DNA of 51,024 nt from JBOGVZ01 sp050692985 (GTDB lineage: Bacteria > Actinomycetota > UBA4738 > CALAEC01). Below, piece by piece: positions 1-8,454 of this stretch. The notes under the pieces are model-generated. The model had not been told where the DNA came from. It did no database searches and saw only the letters and a list, made by a program, of their open reading frames with translations. Positions within the stretch are counted from its first letter, which is position 1; the number at the start of each line of letters is the position of its first letter. Where the stretch lies: positions 1 to 51,024 of the forward strand of contig JBOGVZ010000040.1 of assembly GCA_050692985.1 (NCBI GenBank). The letters are read 5' to 3'. Both the position numbers and the translations under genes were made by a program.

Positions 1-2268
1 GCGGCGCTCTGGCCGCTCGCCGCGGCCGGCGGGCCGCTCGCCGTCGCGCGCTCCGCCCTCCGCGGTAGGAGCGGGACCGCCCTCCGTGGTGGGAGCCGGG
101 CCGGTGTCCGGGGCCTCCTCGTCGTCCCACACCGCGTCGAGGCTGATGCGGCCCATCTTGTCGACCTCGCGGACCACGACCTTGACCTCGTCGCCGACGT
201 TCAGGACGTCCTCCACGGCAGACACCCGCCGCCCCCGGCCGATCTTCGAGATGTGCAGCAGCCCGTCCTTCCCGGGGGTCAGGTTCACGAACGCGCCGAA
301 CGTGGTGGTCTTGACCACCCGTCCATCGAACACCTCACCGAGCTGGGGCATCCGCGGGTTGAGGATCTCCTCGATCATCTGCACGGCCTTGTCGGCGCCC
401 TCGGCCTCCTTCGAGCCGATGAACACCCGGCCGTCGTCCTCGATGTCGATGTCCGCGCCGGTGAGGGCGATGATCTCGTTGATCCGCTTGCCCTTGGGCC
501 CGATCACCTCACCGATCTTGTCCACCGGGATCTGCTTCATCACGACCCGCGGCGCCTTGTCGGACAGGGCCTCGCGAGGGCCGGGAAGCGTCTCCAGCAT
601 CCGGTCCAGGATGAACAGGCGGGCCTCGCGAGCCTGCTTGAGCGCCCCCGACAGCACCTCGATGGGCAGCCCGGTCACCTTGGTGTCGAGCTGGAGCGCC
701 GTGATCAGGTCGCGGGTCCCGGCGACCTTGAAGTCCATGTCGCCCAGGGCGTCCTCGGCGCCCAGGATGTCGGTCAGCGTGACGAACTCGCCGGCCTCGG
801 CGATGAGACCCATGGCGATCCCCGCCACCGGGGCCTTGATCGGCACCCCGGCGTCCATCAGCGACAGCGTGGAGGCGCACACGCTGGCCATGGAGGTGGA
901 GCCGTTCGACATCAGCACGTCGGACACCAGCCGCAGCGCGTAGGGGAACTCATCCTCCCGGGGGATCACCGGCACCAGGGCCCGCTCGGCCAGGGCCCCG
1001 TGTCCGATCTCCCGGCGCTTGGGGCCACGCATGAACCCGGTCTCCCCGGTGGAGTAGGGCGGGAAGTTGTAATGGTGGATGTAGCGCTTCGACTCCTCGG
1101 GGTCGAGGGTGTCGATCATCTGGGTCATCCGCAGCATGCCCAGCGTGGTGACGTTGAGGACCTGGGTCTCGCCCCGCTGGAACAGCGCCGAGCCGTGGGC
1201 CTTGGGGATCAGCCCGACCTCGCTGGAGATCGGCCGGATCTCCTCGGTGCCCCGGCCGTCGATGCGGACGCCATCCTGGACCACCCGGCGGCGCATCACG
1301 TCCTTCTGGAGGGCCTTGAAGTACTTCGACACCTGCTGGACGCGGGCCGCGTAGGCCTCCTCGTCCCACACCCCGGCCAGGTGGGCGGACAGCTCGTCCT
1401 TGAGCGCATCGAGCGTGGTGCTCCGTTCGGTCTTGTCGGCGATCCGCAGCCCCTCCTCGATGCGGCCGGCGGCGAAGGCGTCCACGGCCTGCCGGACCTC
1501 GGCCTCGAAGTCCTCCTCCATGGGGAACTCGCGCTCCGTCACCCCCACCGTGTCGATGAACTCCTGCATGAGGTCCAGGATCTCGCCGATGGCCCGCTTG
1601 GCCTCCTCGAGCCCCTCGGTCACCACCTCCTCGGTGGGAGCGGTCCCTCCCTCGGCGATGTGGTCGACGGCCAGCTCGGGGGCCTCGGCCTCCACCATGA
1701 GGATGTCGACGCCCCCCGCGTCGTTGCGGCGTGCGGCCACGACCATGTCGAACGTGGACAGATCGGCGTCCTGGTAGGTGGGGTTGACCTTCCACCGCCC
1801 GTTGATGAGGGCCACCCGGACCGAGGCAACGGGGCCCTCGAAGGGCAGCCCGGCCAGGGTGACGGCCAGGCCGGCGCCATTGATCCCGGGGATGTCGTAG
1901 GGGTTGGCCTGGTCGGCCGACAGCACGGTGCAGACCACATGGACCTCCTGGCGGAAACCCTTACGGAAGGTGGGCCGCAGCGGGCGGTCGATGAGCCTGG
2001 CCGTGAGGATGGCGGTCTCGCTGGGACGGCCCTCGCGGCGGAAGAACCCGCCGGGGATCTTGCCGGCGGCGTACATGCGCTCCTCGACGTCCACGGTGAG
2101 GGGGAAGAAGTCGATCCCTTCCCGGGGCGGGCCGCTGGTGCACGCGGCCAGGACCTGGGTCTCGCCGATCGTCACAACCACCGAGCCGCCGGCCAGCATG
2201 GCCAGCTTCCCGGTCTCGAGCGTGATCTCGGATCCCCCGATCGTACGGGTCAGTGTGGTGCGTCCCAT
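1..2268 (-). CDS. pnp: Polyribonucleotide nucleotidyltransferase (PNPase), 3' end cut by window edge
   Basis: PNPase degrades RNA 3' to 5' by phosphorolysis and is a core enzyme of cytoplasmic mRNA decay. The frame is open from ATG at 2268 to base 1 (756 codons seen). Domains in order: first RNase PH domain from residue 1, all-alpha linker, second RNase PH domain from about 325, a KH domain near 577-635 with the GPKGKRINEI loop, an S1 domain near 640-712, then a low-complexity Arg/Gly/Glu-rich tail running off the window. The start is fixed by a strong AAGGAGGT Shine-Dalgarno (2273-2280). It follows rpsO by 156 bp in the usual rpsO-pnp order. A 7-bp hairpin covers part of its ribosome binding site (separate entry). 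Identity is secure; only the tail length is unknown. Confidence 0.97.
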   Translation of the reverse strand, partial: MGRTTLTRTIGGSEITLETGKLAMLAGGSVVVTIGETQVLAACTSGPPREGIDFFPLTVDVEERMYAAGKIPGGFFRREGRPSETAILTARLIDRPLRPTFRKGFRQEVHVVCTVLSADQANPYDIPGINGAGLAVTLAGLPFEGPVASVRVALINGRWKVNPTYQDADLSTFDMVVAARRNDAGGVDILMVEAEAPELAVDHIAEGGTAPTEEVVTEGLEEAKRAIGEILDLMQEFIDTVGVTEREFPMEEDFEAEVRQAVDAFAAGRIEEGLRIADKTERSTTLDALKDELSAHLAGVWDEEAYAARVQQVSKYFKALQKDVMRRRVVQDGVRIDGRGTEEIRPISSEVGLIPKAHGSALFQRGETQVLNVTTLGMLRMTQMIDTLDPEESKRYIHHYNFPPYSTGETGFMRGPKRREIGHGALAERALVPVIPREDEFPYALRLVSDVLMSNGSTSMASVCASTLSLMDAGVPIKAPVAGIAMGLIAEAGEFVTLTDILGAEDALGDMDFKVAGTRDLITALQLDTKVTGLPIEVLSGALKQAREARLFILDRMLETLPGPREALSDKAPRVVMKQIPVDKIGEVIGPKGKRINEIIALTGADIDIEDDGRVFIGSKEAEGADKAVQMIEEILNPRMPQLGEVFDGRVVKTTTFGAFVNLTPGKDGLLHISKIGRGRRVSAVEDVLNVGDEVKVVVREVDKMGRISLDAVWDDEEAPDTGPAPTTEGGPAPTAEGGARDGERPAGRGERPERR

Positions 2269-2276
2269 GGGTACCT

Positions 2277-2293
2277 CCTTGCGGTTCGCAAGG
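2277..2293 (-). promoter_or_regulatory. Stem-loop overlapping the pnp ribosome binding site
   Basis: In the pnp leader RNA, CCTTGCG (2293-2287) can pair with CGCAAGG (2283-2277) around an AAC loop, a perfect 7-bp stem. Its 3' arm contains the AAGG of the AAGGAGGT Shine-Dalgarno, 9 nt before the ATG. It could limit ribosome access to pnp. PNPase of E. coli is autoregulated through a leader structure, but by a different, RNase III-dependent mechanism; any role here is inference. Confidence 0.5.
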
Positions 2294-2424
2294 GGCGGGG
2301 GTGGAAGCCAGTTCTCAGTGGTGGGCCTCGGAGGTTGGTCCGGGGTCCGCTACTGATAACTGACCTCGCGCTCGCCCGCTCCTTCTGTTGACGGTCGAGT
2401 GGTCGGGTTCGGGGCGCCTCCTCC

Positions 2425-2694
2425 CTACCGGCGAAGGCCTAGGCGTTGGATCAGCGTCCGGTACCGCTCCACGTCCTCACGCCTGAGGTAGTCGAGCAGT
2501 CGCCGGCGCCGACCCACCATCTGGAGCAGGCCGCGACGGGAGTGATGGTCCTCCTTGTGGGTCTTGAGGTGCTCGGTGAGCTCGTCGATCCGCTTCGACA
2601 GGAGCGCCACCTGGACCTCTGGGGAACCTGTATCCACGTCGGCCGTCCGGTAGTCGGTGATGAGCTTCTGCTTGTCGTCCTTGGTCACTGCCAT
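2425..2694 (-). CDS. rpsO: 30S ribosomal protein S15
   Basis: S15 binds 16S rRNA early in assembly of the 30S platform. The 89-residue product matches the family length exactly and contains the hallmark HHSRRGLL segment and the ending IQRLGLRR. I use ATG 2694 (MAVTKDDKQ); an in-frame GTG at 2712 would add six residues but neither has a clear Shine-Dalgarno, and 89 aa is the standard size. It lies 24 bp after ribF and 156 bp before pnp, the common actinobacterial ribF-rpsO-pnp order. The downstream gap carries no T-rich terminator, so readthrough into pnp is likely. Confidence 0.97.
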   Translation of the reverse strand: MAVTKDDKQKLITDYRTADVDTGSPEVQVALLSKRIDELTEHLKTHKEDHHSRRGLLQMVGRRRRLLDYLRREDVERYRTLIQRLGLRR

Positions 2695-2718
2695 GAGCGG
2701 CCAGGGTATCACACCAGG

Positions 2719-3651
2719 TCAGGCCGCCCCCGAGTCGACCAGGCGGCGGGTCTCCTGCACGTCCTCCTCGATCCTGGCCGCCAGCGCCTCCGCCGAATCG
2801 AACACCAGCTCGTCGCGGAGCCGGGCCCAGAACTCGACCCCCAGCACCCTCCCCCTGAGGTCCCCCTCGAAGTCCAGGAGGTGGGCCTCGAGGTGGAGGG
2901 GCTCGCGGCCGAAGGTGGGGTTCACGCCGATGTTGATCGCCGCGGTGAAGACCTGCCCGTCGAACAGGGCCCGGCCGGCGTAGACGCCCCGGCCGGGGAG
3001 CAGCAGGGCGTCGGGAGTGCGCAGGTTCACGGTGGGGAAACCCAGCCCCCGGCCCCGCCCGGCCCCGGGGACCACGGTCCCCTCCACCAGGTACCGCCGG
3101 CCCAGGGCCCGCTTGGGCCAGTCGAGGTCCCCTTCCGCCAGGGCCTCGCGGACCGAGGTGGAGGAAACCGGGCGGCCATCCACCTTGAACAGGGACATGG
3201 CCTCCACGGTGAACCCGCGGGCCACACCCAGTTCGGTCAGCACGTCGAAGTTCCCCGCGGCCTTGTGCCCGAAGGTGAAGTTGGTCCCCACCGCCACGTG
3301 GCGGGCGCCCAGGCCGCCGCTGAGGACCCGGTCGACGAACCCCTCGGGTGTCCACCGGGACACCTCGTCGGTGAACTCCAGGACGAACAGCACGTCCGCC
3401 CCGAGGGCCTCGATCAGCGCGGCCTTGCGCCGCAGGGTGGTCAGGAGCTTGGGGACCTTGCCCGGTGACAGGGTCTCCAGGGGGTGGCGATCGAAGGTGA
3501 CCGCCACGGCCCGGAGGCCCCGGTCCCGGGCCACCTGAACCACCCGCCCGATGACCGCCTGGTGCCCGCGGTGCACCCCGTCGAAGAACCCGATGGTGAG
3601 CGCGGACTCACCTTCCACAGGCAGGGACGATGTCCCCTGGACGACCTCCAT
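2719..3651 (-). CDS. ribF: Bifunctional riboflavin kinase / FAD synthetase
   Basis: RibF phosphorylates riboflavin to FMN and adenylates FMN to FAD in the cytoplasm. The product is 310 aa, the normal size. The N-terminal nucleotidyltransferase domain shows GFFDGVHRGH; the C-terminal kinase domain shows GRGRGLGFPTVNL near residue 190. ATG 3651 gives the standard N-terminus (MEVVQGT). The frame stays open upstream, but extension would enter non-conserved sequence. A promoter-like CTGACC-16-TACGCT lies with its -10 only 7 nt before this ATG, so the mRNA may be leaderless. First gene of the ribF-rpsO-pnp unit. Confidence 0.95.
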   Translation of the reverse strand: MEVVQGTSSLPVEGESALTIGFFDGVHRGHQAVIGRVVQVARDRGLRAVAVTFDRHPLETLSPGKVPKLLTTLRRKAALIEALGADVLFVLEFTDEVSRWTPEGFVDRVLSGGLGARHVAVGTNFTFGHKAAGNFDVLTELGVARGFTVEAMSLFKVDGRPVSSTSVREALAEGDLDWPKRALGRRYLVEGTVVPGAGRGRGLGFPTVNLRTPDALLLPGRGVYAGRALFDGQVFTAAINIGVNPTFGREPLHLEAHLLDFEGDLRGRVLGVEFWARLRDELVFDSAEALAARIEEDVQETRRLVDSGAA

Positions 3652-3936
3652 CCCGCCGAGCGTACCGGATGCGCCACGGCGGTCAGAGCCCCTTGCCGGC
3701 GTCCCCACTGTTGGAACGTCGCACGGCGATCCGAGCGGTGATTGAATCCGCATACCGAGGCCCAGGCGACGACCCAAAAGTCCCAGTTCCAGGCGCAGGA
3801 ACGAGCGGAAGCATGCTTCGGTATCGGTTCTCCGTGAATCCTCGGGCAGGACCCGATCTCCGGCAGCGCGATGCTGACAAAGAGATACCCGGCCTGGAGG
3901 TCTCGGAAGAGCCTTCCGGCCGAGCCGGGGAAACAC
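3652..3936. other. 285-bp intergenic region between ribF and the membrane-protein operon
   Basis: No open frame here looks like a gene. It is less GC-rich than its neighbours (one counted 60-base line, 3841-3900, is 67% GC). It holds the candidate ribF promoter and a perfect 12-bp palindrome GAAGCATGCTTC at 3808-3819 that could be an operator. No T-rich terminator and no tRNA-like structure were seen. Confidence 0.5.
3659..3686 (-). promoter_or_regulatory. Candidate ribF promoter with -10 adjacent to the start codon
   Basis: Minus strand: -35-like CTGACC (3686-3681), 16-nt spacer, -10-like TACGCT (3664-3659), then 7 nt to ATG 3651. Transcription would start at or within about 1-2 nt of the start codon. 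The GGTACGCT octamer recurs at the plus-strand gene starting at 43739. Inferred from sequence match only. Confidence 0.5.
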
Positions 3937-4437
3937 TCAATCGCGTCGCTCGGAGATGAGGCGGAGAGCCAGATGGGCCAGGGTGACGCCGATCCCGGCA
4001 CCGGTCGGGATTCCGAAGAAGATCCCGACCCCCACCCACTCGAACACGTCGAACCCGCAGGAATGACACAGGGCCGCGCCGATGGAACCGCCACCCCAGC
4101 CACCGAGCGGGAACCCGAGCACCCCGGCAGCCAGGATCACGGCCCTGCGGGACGACCACAAGCGAACCTCGCCGCGGCGCTGCGCGTCTCGCCTGAGCAC
4201 GTACCCGACGAGCGCTCCGGCGCCACCTCCGGACAGCGCCAGGAACAGGAGCGCCGTGGCTGGGAGGCCAAACGCTATCTCCGGGGCCCCGACGGTCAGC
4301 CACAGGAGGGGCCAGGCCGCGACGGCGGCGGCGGCCCCCATGGCCAGCCCGGCGAGCATCGTTCGCACGCGCTGGGGCCTACCTTCCGGGGGGAGCCAGT
4401 CGAGCGGCTTGCGGCTCCAGTCAGCACCCGGCCTCAT
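3937..4437 (-). CDS. Hypothetical four-helix membrane protein
   Basis: A 166-aa protein I do not recognise. After a polar N-terminus (MRPGADWSRKPLDWL) it shows four hydrophobic stretches: about residues 26-50, 52-80, 95-118 and 130-155. The third and fourth are Gly-rich (GGWGGGSIG, FFGIPTGAGIG). A Cys pair (CHSC) lies between helices three and four. ATG 4437 overlaps the upstream stop by 4 nt (ATGA), so it is translationally coupled to the 99-aa gene before it and ends the operon headed by the DUF2339 protein. Probably a partner or paralogue-like companion of that membrane complex; function unknown. Confidence 0.75.
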   Translation of the reverse strand: MRPGADWSRKPLDWLPPEGRPQRVRTMLAGLAMGAAAAVAAWPLLWLTVGAPEIAFGLPATALLFLALSGGGAGALVGYVLRRDAQRRGEVRLWSSRRAVILAAGVLGFPLGGWGGGSIGAALCHSCGFDVFEWVGVGIFFGIPTGAGIGVTLAHLALRLISERRD

Positions 4438-4733
4438 CGGCCCGTCGCCCGGTCGGCTCGCCGGCGGTGACGCCAGCGCTGGAGGTCCAGGGTGATGGCC
4501 ACCGCGAGCGGAGCTCCGACCATCGCGCCGACCGGCGCGATCACCACGACCTGCGGGGTCACTCCCAGGAAGGGGTCGTCCACGAGCGTCAGCGAAGAGG
4601 CAACGACGGCGCCCACGAGGCCTCCGGCCACGCCGGCGACGACCCGCGCCCACCGTGCCGGCGGCACCGGTTCCCGCGGAGACAGCAGCTCTCGCGGGGT
4701 CCGCTCCCAGGCCTCGCCGGTATCGCTCCTCAT
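4434..4733 (-). CDS. Hypothetical small membrane protein
   Basis: A 99-aa protein. It starts with a charged cytoplasmic-looking segment (MRSDTGEAWERTPRELLSPRE) followed by two hydrophobic helices (about residues 32-52 and 60-82, the second containing VVVIAPVGAMVG) and an Arg-rich C-terminus. It shares the style of the following 166-aa protein (polar start with a Trp, Gly-rich helices, basic end). ATG 4733 overlaps the stop of the DUF2339 gene (ATGA) and its own stop overlaps the next start (ATGA). No family recognised. Confidence 0.7.
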   Translation of the reverse strand: MRSDTGEAWERTPRELLSPREPVPPARWARVVAGVAGGLVGAVVASSLTLVDDPFLGVTPQVVVIAPVGAMVGAPLAVAITLDLQRWRHRRRADRATGR

Positions 4734-6463
4734 CGGCCGGTCACCACCACGTCGCGGAACCGGTGGTACAGGAGCGAGCCCAGCAGGAGGAGGAGACCCA
4801 GGCCGGTGAAGCCCACCATGCGGTGCAGGGGCTGGAGCAGCCACAGGTCGGCTACCACGAGCTTGGCCGCCACGACCGCGAACAGCGCCACGGCCAGGAG
4901 CCGGGCCCACCGGACCCGCCACACGATGCCCGCCGCCAGCACCGCCGCGGCGTACAACGCCCAGATCGCCGAGTAGGTGAACTGGAGGGTCCGGTATCCC
5001 TCCACGTCCACGACGCTGCTGGGGTGACCGAAGGCCGCGGCGGCCTCGAAGCTGAGCCACAGCAGGGCGAGGACGTTCGCCCCCACGGCGAGCGCCGTCG
5101 CGGCTTCCGGGTCGGTGCCCGCGGCGTGGGCCAGGAGCCAGGCGGTGACGCCGAGAGCGGCGACCTGGATGGCCAGCGTCAGTGACTCGACGGACAGGAG
5201 CAACCGGTCCGGGCGGTAGCCCGCGCCGAAGGCGAACTCCACCGCGACCGAGGCGAGCAGCGACAGGGCCACCACGGCCAGCCCGGAGACGCGAGCGGCC
5301 ACCATGCCGGTGGCCCGTCCCAGCCACACCAGGATCACGCCCTCGACGGCCCACACGATGGCCACGATGGGCCCATCGAGCTCGATCGGCACGGCCACCG
5401 TGAGGAACAGCGTCCCCAGGCCGAGGAGGGTCAGCCACAGGGGCCGGTCATCGGCGGCGCGGTCCCGGGCCAACAGGCCGGCGGCGAGATGGGCGATCCC
5501 CAGGGCCACCGAGAACTCCCCTCGCACCCCGTCGAGCACGAGCATGCCCACCCCGAAGTACGCCATCGAGTTGAGCGTCAGGAGCCACACATCGAGCGAG
5601 ACGTCGGCCCCGCCCTCCGCCCGGCGGGGGGCGATGCCGGCGACCATCGCCCGAGCGGCGAAGACGAGGAAGAACACCGTGGCGAACCCCTGCACGACCG
5701 CGGTCCGGCCGGCATCGATCCCCAGCAGGACCACGCTCCAGGTGGCCACCACCGCCGAGGCCTCGAGCCCCACCCACCGCCGTCGGGCCACCAGCGCCAC
5801 CACCCCCAGGTCCAGCAGGAGGACGTAGCCGAACAGCGCGGCGGTCATCCGGTCGATGCCGGTGACGTAGGGGTTCAGGAACCCGCCCCCGAGGGCCAGG
5901 ACCGCCAGCACCTCGGAGTCGTGGCGCAGCGCCAGCACGACACCGGCGATGGCGACGCCGGTCAGCAGCGCGAACATGGGCACCGCGGAAAGCAGGCCGT
6001 AGCGGGCGAACGCGGCCCACAGCGACAGGTACAGCAGGCCCACGCCTCCACCGGCCAGAGCCTGGCCCAGCCGAGGCCACCGGTGCCGGACCGCCCGCTC
6101 CCCAGCGACGATGAACGCCACCCCCGAGGCGAGGCCGATGGCCACCCGGGCCGCCGGGCCGATCAGCCCCCGCTCCACCGCGTACGCGAACCCGAACGCG
6201 GCGCCCAACAGGACGGCGACCGCCCCGGCCCGGGCGAACCACGTCCCCACCACGGCTGCCTCGCGCTCGGGGTCGGCCCGTCGGTGGGGAGGCGGTGGGA
6301 GCGGCACCCGCACCGGTTGGGAGGGAGGCGGGACGGGTGCCGGGGGTGCCGGGGGTGCCGGGGGTGCGCCGCCGGGCACGGCCCGCCGCAGCAGGGCCAC
6401 GTCATGCTCCAGGGACTCGACCCGCAGCTCCAGGTTCCGAACGTGGTTCCGCTCCGCGTCCAT
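4730..6463 (-). CDS. DUF2339-type polytopic membrane protein
   Basis: A 577-aa membrane protein matching DUF2339 in layout: an N-terminal coiled-coil-like segment (RNLELRVESLEHDVALLRRA), a Pro-rich linker (coded partly by three 9-bp repeats), then a long run of closely spaced hydrophobic helices to the C-terminus. The first helices contain GTWFARAGAVAVLLG and a GGGVGLLYLSLWAAF segment typical of the family. Function of DUF2339 proteins is unknown; an envelope role is often suspected. ATG 6463 is preceded by a strong GGAGGTGAT. It heads a coupled three-gene operon and lies 110 bp after the response regulator, so cotranscription with the two-component genes is possible. Confidence 0.85.
   Translation of the reverse strand: MDAERNHVRNLELRVESLEHDVALLRRAVPGGAPPAPPAPPAPVPPPSQPVRVPLPPPPHRRADPEREAAVVGTWFARAGAVAVLLGAAFGFAYAVERGLIGPAARVAIGLASGVAFIVAGERAVRHRWPRLGQALAGGGVGLLYLSLWAAFARYGLLSAVPMFALLTGVAIAGVVLALRHDSEVLAVLALGGGFLNPYVTGIDRMTAALFGYVLLLDLGVVALVARRRWVGLEASAVVATWSVVLLGIDAGRTAVVQGFATVFFLVFAARAMVAGIAPRRAEGGADVSLDVWLLTLNSMAYFGVGMLVLDGVRGEFSVALGIAHLAAGLLARDRAADDRPLWLTLLGLGTLFLTVAVPIELDGPIVAIVWAVEGVILVWLGRATGMVAARVSGLAVVALSLLASVAVEFAFGAGYRPDRLLLSVESLTLAIQVAALGVTAWLLAHAAGTDPEAATALAVGANVLALLWLSFEAAAAFGHPSSVVDVEGYRTLQFTYSAIWALYAAAVLAAGIVWRVRWARLLAVALFAVVAAKLVVADLWLLQPLHRMVGFTGLGLLLLLGSLLYHRFRDVVVTGR
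6336..6362 (+). repeat. Three 9-bp tandem repeats in the DUF2339 gene
   Basis: GGTGCCGGG occurs three times in a row on the plus strand (6336-6344, 6345-6353, 6354-6362), followed by a partial copy. On the coding strand it encodes a Pro-Ala-Pro linker between the coiled coil and the first membrane helix. Length change here would keep frame. Confidence 0.8.
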
Positions 6464-6573
6464 CGGATCACCTCCACCGCCGATGATGGAGACCGGGCGA
6501 CACCCGCGGTAGACGGAGAAGCGCCCAATTCGGGTGGGGAAGGGCCCCATCTCGGCCTGGGTACCTTCGGAAG

Positions 6574-7227
6574 CTACTCGGGGGCGCGGTCCAGGCCCTT
6601 GTGGATCGCGTAGCGCATCAGCTCGTAGCGCCGCCGGAGCTGGAGCTTGGTGAGGATGTTCTGCACGTGGTTCTGCACGGTCTTGTGGCTGATGAACAGC
6701 CGCTCGGCGATCTCGCGGTACGTGTAGCCCTTGGCCACGAGCTTCAGCACCTCGTTCTCCCGAGGGGTGAGCGACGGCTCGTCGGGGTCCTTCGCCGCCA
6801 GACGCCGGAACTCGTCGAGGACCAGTCCGGCCAGCGACGGCGTGAACACCGGCTCACCGGCGTGGACCCGGCGGACCGCGTCCACCACCTCCTCGGACGT
6901 GGAGCTCTTGAGCAGGTAGCCGCGGGCCCCGGCCTTGACGGCCTCCAGGACGTCGGCCTCCTCCCCGGACGCGGACAGGACCAGCACCCGAACGTGGGGC
7001 GACTCCTCGACGATCCGCCGGGTGGCCTCGGCCCCGCCCACGGTGGGCAGCTTGAGGTCCATGACCACCACCTCCGGCATCTCGGTCCGGGCCAGCTCGA
7101 TGGCCTCGCCGCCGTCCGAGGCCTCCCCCACCACCTGGGCCACCCCCTCGCGCTCCAGGTCCGCGCGAACGCCGTCCCGCCACACGGGGTGGTCGTCGAC
7201 CACCAGCACCCGGATGGGGTCGGTCAT
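6574..7227 (-). CDS. NarL/LuxR-family response regulator
   Basis: A 217-aa transcription factor. The receiver domain (1-120) has the acidic pair DD11-12, phospho-acceptor Asp57 (VVVMDLKLP), Ser85 and Lys107 (YLLKSS). The C-terminal LuxR-type helix-turn-helix begins at about 151 (SLTPRENEVLKLVAKG ... ISHKTVQNHV). Its ATG overlaps the stop of the sensor kinase gene (ATGA), which marks the two as a cognate pair made in step. The downstream DUF2339 operon, 110 bp away on the same strand, is a natural candidate target or cotranscribed unit; the signal and regulon are not visible from sequence. Confidence 0.93.
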   Translation of the reverse strand: MTDPIRVLVVDDHPVWRDGVRADLEREGVAQVVGEASDGGEAIELARTEMPEVVVMDLKLPTVGGAEATRRIVEESPHVRVLVLSASGEEADVLEAVKAGARGYLLKSSTSEEVVDAVRRVHAGEPVFTPSLAGLVLDEFRRLAAKDPDEPSLTPRENEVLKLVAKGYTYREIAERLFISHKTVQNHVQNILTKLQLRRRYELMRYAIHKGLDRAPE

Positions 7228-8417
7228 CCGCCCTCCGCCGCCGGGATGCGGAACTCCACCTCGGTGCCGGCCCCCAGAGAGGAGTCCACCCGCATCGTCC
7301 CGCCCAGGTCCTCGATCCTGCCCTTCATGCTCCGCAGCACCCCCACCTTGCCGTCCGCCCGCAGCCGATCCTCGTCGTAGTCGAAGCCCGCGCCGTCGTC
7401 CCGGACCGACACGACCACCCAGCCGTCCTCGGTGTCGGCATGCACCACGGCGTTCGAGGCGCCGGCGTGCTCCACCACGTTGTCGAGCGCCTGGCGAACC
7501 GCCGCCGCCGCTTCCCGCACCCGTTCGGCGGGAAGCCAGATCGGCCCGACGGCCGCGACCACCACGGGAAGCCCGCCGACCGCGCGGGCCTCGGCCTCCA
7601 GCACGTCCCGGAGCGAGGCCGTCCCCGAGGGAGCCTCCTCCGGCTCCCTGAGGATCAGGGCCCGCAGCTCCCGCTCCTGCTCTCCGGCCACGGCGGCCAG
7701 CTCCTCCACCTCCGCCGGCCGGACCGCTTCACGCCCCGCCAGCTCGCGCCCTCGCTTGTGGATCAGCGCCAGCGCCTGGAGGACCGAGTCGTGGATCGTC
7801 CGGGCCAGGGATTCGCGCTCCGCCAGCCGGGCGGCTCGCTCCCGGGCGGCCATGGCCTCTTCCGTGGCCGAGCGGACCTCTGCCGCGGAGCGGTCCAGGA
7901 GCCGGGACACCACACCGACGGCACCACCGGCCAGCAGGTAGTTGATGGCCCCGTTGGCCACGCCCTGGACCTCGCCACCGGGGAGCGCATCGAGCGGCAC
8001 CCCGTTGAGTGGCCGGGCCAGCACGTAGGCCGCGCCGAGGACCACCCCCGAGAGGAGCCCCCCCGCCGGTCCATGGGCCGCCCCCCACACCAGGGCGGCG
8101 GTGATCGGGTACGCGGCAGCGAAGAACGGACGGTCGCCGATCCGCTCCGGCCCCACGACCAGCCCGGAGATCAGCAGGAGGCCTGCCGCCAGCGCCAGGT
8201 CGAACCATCTGGCAACCGCCTGGTGCTGCGTGCCGGAGACCGTCAGCCAGGCCGACCAGACCGCCGCCGCACCGATCGAAGCCCACACCAGCTCGGGGCG
8301 GTGGTGGGGCTCTCCTGCGGCAAGGGCCAGCACCGCCATCCACGCCAGCGCCGCCCACCGGTAGACCAGGATCCCGACCCACAGGGTCCGCTTGGCCCGG
8401 TCAGGCTCAGCCGTCAT
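7224..8417 (-). CDS. Membrane sensor histidine kinase (HisKA_3 / NarX-like)
   Basis: A 397-aa kinase. About six hydrophobic helices fill residues 10-175 (no large periplasmic loop), then a linker with an amphipathic helix rich in Glu/Arg, a dimerisation/phosphoacceptor motif ARTIHDSVLQAL with His209, and a HATPase domain with ALDNVVEHAGAS (N box) and RDDGAGFD (G box). This layout is typical of kinases that pair with NarL-type regulators. The intramembrane sensor suggests a signal in or at the membrane. ATG 8417 has no Shine-Dalgarno but TACAAT lies 8 nt upstream, so a near-leaderless mRNA is likely. Confidence 0.92.
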   Translation of the reverse strand: MTAEPDRAKRTLWVGILVYRWAALAWMAVLALAAGEPHHRPELVWASIGAAAVWSAWLTVSGTQHQAVARWFDLALAAGLLLISGLVVGPERIGDRPFFAAAYPITAALVWGAAHGPAGGLLSGVVLGAAYVLARPLNGVPLDALPGGEVQGVANGAINYLLAGGAVGVVSRLLDRSAAEVRSATEEAMAARERAARLAERESLARTIHDSVLQALALIHKRGRELAGREAVRPAEVEELAAVAGEQERELRALILREPEEAPSGTASLRDVLEAEARAVGGLPVVVAAVGPIWLPAERVREAAAAVRQALDNVVEHAGASNAVVHADTEDGWVVVSVRDDGAGFDYDEDRLRADGKVGVLRSMKGRIEDLGGTMRVDSSLGAGTEVEFRIPAAEGG

Positions 8418-8425
8418 CCGCGGCG

Positions 8426-8431
8426 ATTGTA
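8426..8431 (-). promoter_or_regulatory. Candidate -10 box of the histidine kinase gene
   Basis: TACAAT on the minus strand, 8 nt before ATG 8417. No convincing -35 is seen at 16-18 nt. It is followed by no Shine-Dalgarno, so a very short or absent 5' UTR is expected. Confidence 0.45.
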
Positions 8432-8454
8432 GGCCGGGGGCTCCCCCGCGGCGG

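Noticed and set aside
1..60. Match of CCGCTCGCCGTC in the pnp tail to the 75-bp element
   Set aside because: Only 12 bases match, in an Arg/Gly-rich coding tail where such sequence is expected by chance.
253..2391. A 712-codon open frame on the plus strand opposite pnp
   Set aside because: It is the antisense shadow of PNPase: no domain, and the minus frame gives a full PNPase. High GC leaves many long false frames throughout the window.
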